A stretch of DNA of 11,426 nt, taken from contig JAEWYG010000203.1 of assembly GCA_023395755.1 (NCBI GenBank), positions 1-11,426 of the forward strand. The letters run 5' to 3'. This stretch comes from Actinomycetes bacterium (lineage in GTDB: Bacteria; Actinomycetota; Coriobacteriia; Coriobacteriales; Eggerthellaceae). The notes below the pieces were generated by a model. The model did not search any database. It had not been told where the DNA came from and saw only the letters and a program-made list of their open reading frames with translations. Made by a program: the position numbers and the translations under genes. This document shows, piece by piece, positions 6,168-11,426 of this stretch. Position 1 is the stretch's first letter; the number at the start of each line of letters is the position of its first letter.

Positions 6168-7135
6168 ATAAAGAACCTCGCGTAACAACCAGCATGAACC
6201 CCGACAATAACACCTCCTCAGTAGCAACACACGAAGAACCTTTGTCGGAGGTGACATATTGCCACGACGGTACCCTTGAAGGGCTGTTTTCTGCAGTATT
6301 CGAGGCATACGCGCGCCATGAAGATCCGCAGGACATAGCCTGTGATGGAGTACTACAGCTTCGCCTTGGACAGACCGTGCGCTACATTGAGACCAACGGG
6401 GATTATGCTGCGCGTGTTCAACGGGGCATCAAACACAGCTGCGGAGAGGCGGTCTACGACGCGGTCGTACATGCCTCGCTTTCCGACGACAACCAAGCGG
6501 GCATGGTGGTCTATCGCTTCATACGCTACGCCATGGCCCAGAATCGTCCCCATGAGTGCACCCGCTGCAAGCGTCATGGATCGTGCGCGGGCCCAGCCAG
6601 CGGGGCCGTCTGTCCCGCCCGCATGCGTCATAGTGTCCTCAACGATATCACACACCCAGCCGTAGAGCCCCTCCATCGCCTCGTGCGTTTCGTAGGTAAC
6701 GAACGTCACCGCATGATACAATTCCTGCGTTTTGAACACATGGAAAACGGCGTATGGGTGGCCCGGTGCAACCCCAGCGCCTCGGTAGTCCCCCTACTGA
6801 TGGATTGGTTCGTAAATCGTTTCAATACGCAGCCCTTCATCATCTACGACGAAGTTCATTGCCTAGCCGGCGTCTACACAGGCAACGACTGGTATCTTGT
6901 CCGCACCAACCAACTCGATCTACCCGACCGCGCTGCCGACGAACAACTTATGCAGGCAGCTTGGAAGCGCTTCTACCGCACCGTTGCCGTAGAGTCGCGC
7001 TACAACCCGGAACTTCGTCGTCAATTTATGCCCAAACGTCTATGGAAGAACATTATTGAAATGCAGGAAGACCTGCCCGGCACCGACCTCGCTTTTTCTG
7101 GCAACACCGCTACTGAACGCCTCTGGCGCGGCTAG
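6164..7135 (+). CDS. DUF4130 (TIGR03915-type) putative DNA repair protein
   Basis: A 323-aa partner of the preceding radical SAM protein. Such proteins always accompany that radical SAM family and in some genomes are fused to a uracil-DNA-glycosylase-like domain; no such domain is present here. Family features are an N-terminal YCHDGTLEGLFSAVFEAY (32-49), FLRFEHMENGVWVARCNPS (187-205), the segment around PLLMDWFVNRF (210-220), and the C-terminal YRTVAVESRYNPELRRQFMP (271-290) followed by KRLWKNIIEM. About 28 leading residues precede the usual start, so Met11 at 6194 is an alternative; I keep 6164 because its ATG overlaps the upstream TGA, indicating translational coupling. Residues 132-150 hold C-x2-C-x5-C-x8-C in what looks like an insertion, a possible Zn or Fe-S site. 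An intrinsic terminator follows. Confidence 0.87.
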   Translation: MNKEPRVTTSMNPDNNTSSVATHEEPLSEVTYCHDGTLEGLFSAVFEAYARHEDPQDIACDGVLQLRLGQTVRYIETNGDYAARVQRGIKHSCGEAVYDAVVHASLSDDNQAGMVVYRFIRYAMAQNRPHECTRCKRHGSCAGPASGAVCPARMRHSVLNDITHPAVEPLHRLVRFVGNERHRMIQFLRFEHMENGVWVARCNPSASVVPLLMDWFVNRFNTQPFIIYDEVHCLAGVYTGNDWYLVRTNQLDLPDRAADEQLMQAAWKRFYRTVAVESRYNPELRRQFMPKRLWKNIIEMQEDLPGTDLAFSGNTATERLWRG

Positions 7136-7138
7136 TTA

Positions 7139-7170
7139 GGCCCTATTGCACCGCGAGGGCCCGCTTTTTT
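7139..7170 (+). terminator. Intrinsic terminator of the repair operon
   Basis: GGCCCT (7139-7144) and AGGGCC (7156-7161) form a perfect GC-rich 6-bp stem with an 11-nt loop, followed after CGC by TTTTTT (7165-7170). It begins 4 nt after the TAG of the DUF4130 gene. Confidence 0.8.
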
Positions 7171-7204
7171 CATTCAATGAGAAAAGTGTCCACATAAAAA
7201 ATTC

Positions 7205-7235
7205 TTGACCTGGAGTATGCTCCAGGTCCTATCAT
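7205..7235 (+). promoter_or_regulatory. MerR-type promoter and operator for the DUF362 gene
   Basis: -35 TTGACC (7205-7210) and -10 TATCAT (7230-7235) are separated by 19 bp, longer than the usual 17 and diagnostic of MerR-family control. The spacer region carries a perfect inverted repeat, GACCTGGAG (7207-7215), TATG, CTCCAGGTC (7220-7228). The CTGGAG/CTCCAG halves resemble those of ZntR-like and aldehyde/redox MerR regulators. In this family the bound activator untwists DNA to realign the two promoter elements. The regulator is not encoded in the window and the inducer cannot be read from the site. Confidence 0.8.
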
Positions 7236-7268
7236 GACATACAACAATACAACTAGAAGGAGAAGGTC

Positions 7269-8399
7269 ATGGAACCCGCAAAGGTATACTTCACAAACTT
7301 CCGCACCAAAGCGTTCGGCGACGGGCTACCCACAAAGCTACAAAAACTCGCACTGAACGCAGGGATCGGCCATATTGACTTGGACGGTAAGTTCGTAGCC
7401 ATCAAGCTACATTTCGGAGAGCTGGGCAATATTAGCTATCTACGCCCCAACTACGCACGCGCTATCGTAGATCTCGTAAAAGAGCATGGAGGAAAACCCT
7501 TCCTCACCGACAGCAACACCCTGTATCCCGGAAGCCGCAAGAACGCGCTCGAGCACCTCGAATGCGCATGGCAAAACGGATTCACGCCGCTTACAGTAGG
7601 ATGCCCCCTCCTTATTGGTGACGGCCTCAAAGGAACCGACGATGTCGAAGTACCGGTAATAGGTGGCGAGTACGTGAAAGCCGCAAAGATTGGCCGAGCC
7701 ATTATGGATGCCGACGTGTTCATTAGTCTTACCCACTTTAAGGGGCACGAGCTAACCGGATTTGGCGGCACCATTAAAAACATCGGCATGGGTTGTGCAT
7801 CCCGCGCTGGCAAAAAGGAACAGCACAGCAATGGTCAGCCTTCCATCAGCGCTGAAAAATGTCGAGGCTGCATGAAGTGCCTACCCGAGTGCGCCAACGA
7901 AGGGCTCGTGTTCAATGCGAGTACGCGTAAAATGACGGTCGACGTAGTGCATTGCGTCGGATGTGGACGCTGTTTGGGAGCCTGCAACTTCGACGCTATA
8001 TACTTTGAGAATGATGCCGCGAATGCTGATCTAAACCGCCGTATGGCAGAATACACAAAAGCCGTCGTAGATCAGCGTCCGCAGTTTCACCTCTCTCTTG
8101 TAGTAGATGTCTCACCTCACTGTGATTGTCACGGCGAGAACGACACCCCCATCCTACCCAACCTCGGGATGTTCGCTTCTGCAGACCCCTTAGCACTCGA
8201 CCAAGCATGTGTCGATGCATGTCTTACCGCAACACCACTGCCAGGAAGCAAGCTTGCTGACAATCTAGCTACACCGGGATTCGTTCCCACCTGTGATCAC
8301 TTCACAAACTCTACCCCCGAGTCTGAGTGGCAAACCTGCCTGGAACATGCCGAGAAGATAGGTTTGGGTACGCGCACATACGAATTGATAGAGCTCTAA
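7269..8399 (+). CDS. DUF362 protein with two [4Fe-4S] ferredoxin clusters
   Basis: A 376-aa soluble Fe-S protein. DUF362 segments flank a ferredoxin insert: KLHFGELGNISYLRP (46-60), FISLTHFKGHELTGFGGTIK (151-170) with NIGMGCASRAGK, and the C-terminal VSPHCDCHGENDTPILPNLG (281-300) plus SADPLALDQACVD. Two clusters are expected from CRGCMKCLPEC (Cys198, 201, 204, 208) and CVGCGRCLGAC (Cys229, 232, 235, 239). Such proteins are usual in anaerobes and are thought to act in electron transfer, but the reaction is unknown. The ATG follows AGAAGGAGAAGG. It is a single-gene unit with a MerR-type promoter, pointing to induction by a metal, redox or electrophile signal (inference). Its stop lies 4 bp from the convergent radical SAM gene. 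Confidence 0.9.
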   Translation: MEPAKVYFTNFRTKAFGDGLPTKLQKLALNAGIGHIDLDGKFVAIKLHFGELGNISYLRPNYARAIVDLVKEHGGKPFLTDSNTLYPGSRKNALEHLECAWQNGFTPLTVGCPLLIGDGLKGTDDVEVPVIGGEYVKAAKIGRAIMDADVFISLTHFKGHELTGFGGTIKNIGMGCASRAGKKEQHSNGQPSISAEKCRGCMKCLPECANEGLVFNASTRKMTVDVVHCVGCGRCLGACNFDAIYFENDAANADLNRRMAEYTKAVVDQRPQFHLSLVVDVSPHCDCHGENDTPILPNLGMFASADPLALDQACVDACLTATPLPGSKLADNLATPGFVPTCDHFTNSTPESEWQTCLEHAEKIGLGTRTYELIEL

Positions 8400-8403
8400 G
8401 AAC

Positions 8404-9375
8404 CTAGCAAACACCCGTAAGATCAAACGCAGGAATGAAGCTTTCTTCGGCAGCGCCGCCTTCTTGCCAAAAGTAGTCTTCCACACCAATACTATCGGCA
8501 AAGTCGAGCAACTGCTCATACCTGCTATCAGGCACACGTTCGGCCAATTCAGGGCAACGACGAAGCGCAGCTGCGGCACGCTTGTCGCCGGCAGCCGCGG
8601 CGTCAACCAGTACGGGAGTATATTGGTTCATCAACGACAAAAGCACCTTCGTACCATAGCGTTCGTGCACCAACCGCACGATGCGCTGGGAATCTTCCAG
8701 CGCATCGGGCAACATAAGATGACGCACCACCACGCCGTTCACCAAACGGGGCGCTCCCTCCACTTCGTCAAACACGGGTTCACCTACCTGCTCAACCATC
8801 GCATCGAGCGCAGCAAGCGCAACCTCTGGATAGTCAGCAGCGCACGAATAGCGTTGCGCAAGATTTTGATCGGCATATTTGAAGTCAGTAAGATAGATAT
8901 CTACCGTATCGGCATTTTTTTGCACGGCTCGAACAGTCTCGTATCCCGAAGTATTCCACACGACAGGCAGCACCAAACCCCGCTCACGCGCAAGAACAAC
9001 AGCGGCACGCACTTGAGACGCATAGTGCGTGGGTGTAACAAAATTGATATTGAGCGCATTTTGCTCTTGCAGCCCTAGACACATGGCGGCCAGCTGCTCC
9101 ACCGTTACGACACGACCAGCCTCACCAGCGGCAATAACAGCGTTTTGACAATAACAACAATGCAGTGGGCAATGCGCAAAAAATACCGTGCCACTGCCCC
9201 TACAACCGCTGATGGGTGGTTCTTCCCAAAAGTGAAGCGCCGAGCGTGCCACCAACAACTGATTATCGGCGCCGCATATGCCGCGATCCCCTGCTGCCCG
9301 ATTGGCTTTGCATTGACGTGGACACCAATCACATGATGTTAGAACATCGTTGTCCACGTCCACTCTCTCTTTCAA
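8404..9375 (-). CDS. PflX-like radical SAM protein
   Basis: About 323 aa, resembling the pyruvate-formate-lyase-activating-enzyme-like (PflX/YgiQ-unrelated) radical SAM group. An N-terminal cysteine motif, CDWCPRQC (Cys15, 18, 22) with RGICGA (Cys34), is followed by SGTVFFAHCPLHCCYCQN, in which Cys69, 73 and 76 form the CX3CX2C cluster motif. VWNTSGYE (about 139-146) and the TDFKYADQNLAQRYS segment (about 163-177) fit this group, as does RHLMLP later. Substrate is unknown; homologues may install glycyl radicals or act on other substrates, and no glycyl-radical enzyme gene is nearby. The start is uncertain: the longest reading begins with TTG at 9375 with a poor RBS; GTG codons 5 and 7 are alternatives. 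It is 58 bp downstream of the dehydrogenase-like gene, so likely in the same run. Confidence 0.85.
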   Translation of the reverse strand: MKERVDVDNDVLTSCDWCPRQCKANRAAGDRGICGADNQLLVARSALHFWEEPPISGCRGSGTVFFAHCPLHCCYCQNAVIAAGEAGRVVTVEQLAAMCLGLQEQNALNINFVTPTHYASQVRAAVVLARERGLVLPVVWNTSGYETVRAVQKNADTVDIYLTDFKYADQNLAQRYSCAADYPEVALAALDAMVEQVGEPVFDEVEGAPRLVNGVVVRHLMLPDALEDSQRIVRLVHERYGTKVLLSLMNQYTPVLVDAAAAGDKRAAAALRRCPELAERVPDSRYEQLLDFADSIGVEDYFWQEGGAAEESFIPAFDLTGVC

Positions 9376-9433
9376 CTTCGCACATCAAGGTATCCCGCCG
9401 CCACGCAACGCTCGCGGCCAACAAACTTACAGC

Positions 9434-10375
9434 CTAATTAGCTGAATAGGTCCCAAAACCAGGAGGAAATTCGCCATCGTCGTCAAGATCGTAGTCGTCT
9501 TCCTCCTCGGAGGAATAAGCCTGCTCCGCCCGCGTCCAGTCCAAACCGTTTTCAGCGCAAGCAGCTTCTTCGCCATACACCAAGGCCAACGCAGAAGGGG
9601 CCTTGTCCGCGCCACCAATCATGGCCAACAATTCCAACAAGTGCAAACACGCCTCAGCTTGCGGAAGAATAAGATCAACATCGTCAGCAGCCATAAGAGC
9701 AGCGGACAATTCAGCCATCAACATCTCAACGGTGTAGGTGCCACTAAAACGACCTTCGTTCACCGCAGCAAGCACCTGTTCGGCTTCGGGTGTCATTGCA
9801 CCCGCACGACCAAATTTCATATCGAGAGACGAAGACGATCGCTGCACGGCGCGATACAGCGCGTCTGCCTCCACCGCAGCCATAATCTGAGCAGAAGCCT
9901 GCAACGTATAAGCTGCGCGAGCCATTTGAGCCGACCCGGCCGCACCCGTATACTGTATAGCACCCACCAAGAGTTCCAATAGCGGCCGTACCGTTTCAAC
10001 CGCTTTTTCTTCCCCCGCAACGAGGCACATGAGATTATCGCGATCAGTAAACGCATCAGACACGGTCACGTCAGCAACAACCAACGGTGCCTCGACGGCA
10101 ATCTGATCGCTTACCACAGCAATAGCATTCAATTCACGTGCAAAGCTTGGTGTCGCAGCAGACAAGTCAACAAGCACCGTACCCGGACGCGCACCTTGCA
10201 CAATGCCCTCTTCGTCGAAGTAAGCATCCTCTAGTGCGGTCTGTGACGCGCAGTAGGTAATCACGGTCGACGTGCACGCCACACTATCGGTGTGCACATA
10301 GCCCGCCTCAGCAAGCCGTGCTTTCACCATCGCCCCGACGGTCTCGTTCCCAATATATGCGTACAGCTTATCCAT
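9434..10375 (-). CDS. Degenerate beta-hydroxyacid dehydrogenase-like (6PGDH/HIBADH-type) protein
   Basis: 313 aa with the two-domain outline of 3-hydroxyisobutyrate/6-phosphogluconate dehydrogenases: an N-terminal Rossmann half (YAYIGNETVGAMVKARLAEA, 5-24), a DLSAATPSFARELNA segment (70-84) where the family has its substrate-side motif, and an all-helical C-terminal half from about 145. Key positions are altered. The GxGxxG loop reads GNETVG; the residue at the catalytic Lys position is Arg153 (GSAQMARAAY); the family's K-D-L motif appears as A-E-L (221-223); and DAPVSGG is not kept (EAPLVVADV). It may bind a nucleotide or act non-catalytically. It ends in a very acidic tail (about 289-303). 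I chose the ATG at 10375, not the one at 10396, because AGGAAAGGGG lies just upstream of it. It follows degV by 62 bp. Confidence 0.65.
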   Translation of the reverse strand: MDKLYAYIGNETVGAMVKARLAEAGYVHTDSVACTSTVITYCASQTALEDAYFDEEGIVQGARPGTVLVDLSAATPSFARELNAIAVVSDQIAVEAPLVVADVTVSDAFTDRDNLMCLVAGEEKAVETVRPLLELLVGAIQYTGAAGSAQMARAAYTLQASAQIMAAVEADALYRAVQRSSSSLDMKFGRAGAMTPEAEQVLAAVNEGRFSGTYTVEMLMAELSAALMAADDVDLILPQAEACLHLLELLAMIGGADKAPSALALVYGEEAACAENGLDWTRAEQAYSSEEEDDYDLDDDGEFPPGFGTYSAN

Positions 10376-10380
10376 GCAAG

Positions 10381-10390
10381 CCCCTTTCCT
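10381..10390 (-). promoter_or_regulatory. Ribosome binding site deciding the dehydrogenase-like start
   Basis: Read on the minus strand this is AGGAAAGGGG, 5 nt before the ATG at 10373-10375. The in-frame ATG at 10394-10396 would place the purine run inside the coding region and has no comparable signal of its own. Confidence 0.6.
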
Positions 10391-10421
10391 AAACATACTT
10401 CATTCCCTAGAAGACGGTAAT

Positions 10422-10437
10422 ACACCTTACACGGTGT
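10422..10437. other. Weak hairpin between degV and the dehydrogenase-like gene
   Basis: ACACC (10422-10426) and GGTGT (10433-10437) form a 5-bp stem with a 6-nt loop directly after the degV stop on the minus strand, with no T tract. It is too weak to call a terminator, so read-through into the next gene is likely. Confidence 0.25.
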
Positions 10438-11364
10438 CTAAGACTGCCTTACCTTACGCGCAATACGATCGGCAACAGAAAGCTCTTCTCGTTTATCTCC
10501 ACCCCAAAACACCATCGCTATCATGCCGGGGCCAACGTGAGATCCAATAACTGGCCCGACACTGGTTTCCAAAAACAAGATACTGTCATCAATCTTGGAA
10601 AGTGCCTCTTTTAGGCGCTCTGCATCTTTAGGGCAATCAGCATTCGCAATAACAACGCACTGGCCAGGTCCATTGTTGGCTGCTCGTTTCTGATAATAGT
10701 CAGCTAGCTGCTTAATCCCCTTCTTGCGTCCGCGCGCCACACCTGCCAAAGACAGCTTGCCATCCTGACCAATTACTAGCATGGGCTTCACATCAAGTTT
10801 TGACCCTGCGAAGGCAACCGACGCAGGAATACGACCTCCACGACGGAGTGATTCGAGATCTTCAACCATAAATTGAGCATCGACGAAGTTACGCGCCTCT
10901 TGGGCCCACTCGGCCATTTCGCGCGCCGAAAGCCCCTTGTCGCGCTGACGCAACGCCTCATACACCAATAAGCCTTCAGCAATCGAGGCAAGACGAGTGT
11001 CAACCAAATAGAGTTCAGCGTCTGGATGCTCGGCCATTACCTGCTCATGCACGAGCGTGGCCGTATCATAGCTGCCTGACAATCCACTCGAAAAACTCAA
11101 GTATACCGTAGGCACACCACTCTCAATAGCGCGCTCGAAGGCATCTCGAAACACCGGCACCGGAACTTGTGCCGTGGTCGGCTCTTCGCCATCACGCATT
11201 GACTGATAAAAATCATGTGCCGATCGAGTGCGATACAGGTTGTCGGCATGTTCTCCGTCACTTTCGATATAGGAGAACTCAATTAGTTCGACGCCATCGC
11301 GGTCGACCACCTCAAAAGGTAGATCGCAGCACGAATCAATAATAAGGTTACAAGCATGCGACAT
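10438..11364 (-). CDS. DegV family fatty-acid-binding protein
   Basis: A complete 308-aa DegV protein. Members bind a long-chain fatty acid, and some act as the fatty-acid-presenting (FakB) subunit of bacterial fatty acid kinase. Motifs in order: IIDSCCDLP (8-16), TTAQVPV (63-69, the TSxPS-like lipid site), LSFSSGLSGSY (89-99), VDTRLAS (121-127), EDLESLRRGGRI (168-179), KPMLVIGQDGKL (193-204), and GPVIGSHVGPGMIAMVF (270-286). The ATG at 11364 is preceded by GAAGGAG (11376-11382 on the minus strand), with an 11-nt spacing. No FakA gene is in the window. It heads a minus-strand run with the dehydrogenase-like and PflX-like genes, with no evident functional link between them. Confidence 0.93.
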   Translation of the reverse strand: MSHACNLIIDSCCDLPFEVVDRDGVELIEFSYIESDGEHADNLYRTRSAHDFYQSMRDGEEPTTAQVPVPVFRDAFERAIESGVPTVYLSFSSGLSGSYDTATLVHEQVMAEHPDAELYLVDTRLASIAEGLLVYEALRQRDKGLSAREMAEWAQEARNFVDAQFMVEDLESLRRGGRIPASVAFAGSKLDVKPMLVIGQDGKLSLAGVARGRKKGIKQLADYYQKRAANNGPGQCVVIANADCPKDAERLKEALSKIDDSILFLETSVGPVIGSHVGPGMIAMVFWGGDKREELSVADRIARKVRQS

Positions 11365-11394
11365 AGCGCGTCAAACTCCTTCAGGGTTTTGGTT

Positions 11395-11410
11395 TGCTTC
11401 GACTGAAGCA
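11395..11410. other. Small perfect palindromic hairpin upstream of degV
   Basis: TGCTTC (11395-11400) and GAAGCA (11405-11410) flank a GACT loop. It is 31 bp before the degV start on the minus strand. There is no T run, and no convincing promoter is visible in the 62 bp available. It could be an operator or a hairpin trailing a gene beyond the window edge. Confidence 0.25.
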
Positions 11411-11426
11411 TTCTCTTGCACAGGTG

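Noticed and set aside
8464..9078. Plus-strand 204-codon open frame
   Set aside because: Antisense to the PflX-like gene whose cysteine motifs are clear; the plus-strand protein is rich in His/Arg and looks like a shadow.
10376..10396. Upstream ATG of the dehydrogenase-like gene
   Set aside because: The purine-rich RBS lies between this ATG and the one at 10375, which directly begins the MDKLYAYIG strand.
1..11426. CRISPR arrays, insertion sequences, phage or integrase genes
   Set aside because: No regularly spaced long direct repeats, transposase or recombinase motifs were found on either strand.

Overview
The window comes from a moderately GC-rich bacterium with strong Shine-Dalgarno signals (AGGAGG type) and a gene set dominated by anaerobic Fe-S enzymes: two radical SAM proteins and a double [4Fe-4S] DUF362 protein. 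Together with a ProP-like MHS transporter and a DegV protein this suggests a gut or oral anaerobe, perhaps a Coriobacteriia/Eggerthellaceae actinobacterium. The taxonomic guess is inference from content and style; no marker gene is present.

Layout, plus strand, left half: the 3' end of an unrecognised gene (2-106) is followed by a 296-bp gene-free stretch that can fold into nested hairpins. Next is a cluster of EamA-type permease (403-1482), an unrecognised 186-aa protein (1508-2068), a creatininase (2132-2944), a possible 37-aa ORF (3029-3142) and an MHS/ProP-like symporter (3123-4424). The creatininase carries the metal ligands and both active-site tryptophans of the Pseudomonas putida enzyme, so this looks like a creatinine/creatine uptake and interconversion locus. 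No creatinase or sarcosine gene is in the window.

Plus strand, middle: a two-gene DNA-repair unit follows, a radical SAM protein of the UDG-linked family (4680-6167) overlapping by ATGA a DUF4130 partner (6164-7135), and ending in an intrinsic terminator (7139-7170). Its promoter has a perfect TTGACA, a 17-bp spacer and TACTAT. It lies inside a perfect 16-bp inverted repeat whose arms each resemble a LexA box, so the unit is probably SOS-controlled. The radical SAM protein also has a C-terminal extension with a sliding-clamp-binding-like QMSLF motif, and its partner has an apparent four-cysteine insertion.

A DUF362/ferredoxin gene (7269-8399) follows, driven by a MerR-type promoter: a 19-bp spacer filled by a perfect 9-4-9 inverted repeat. 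No MerR gene is in the window.

Minus strand, right part: a likely co-directional run reads leftward: degV (11364-10438), a degenerate beta-hydroxyacid-dehydrogenase-like protein (10375-9434) and a PflX-like radical SAM protein (9375-8404). The last converges on the DUF362 gene with only 4 bp between the stop codons.

The most interesting signals are the SOS-type repair operon with its accessory motifs, the MerR-type promoter in front of an orphan DUF362 redox gene, and the creatininase/transporter cluster with its unknown companion protein and overlapping micro-ORF.
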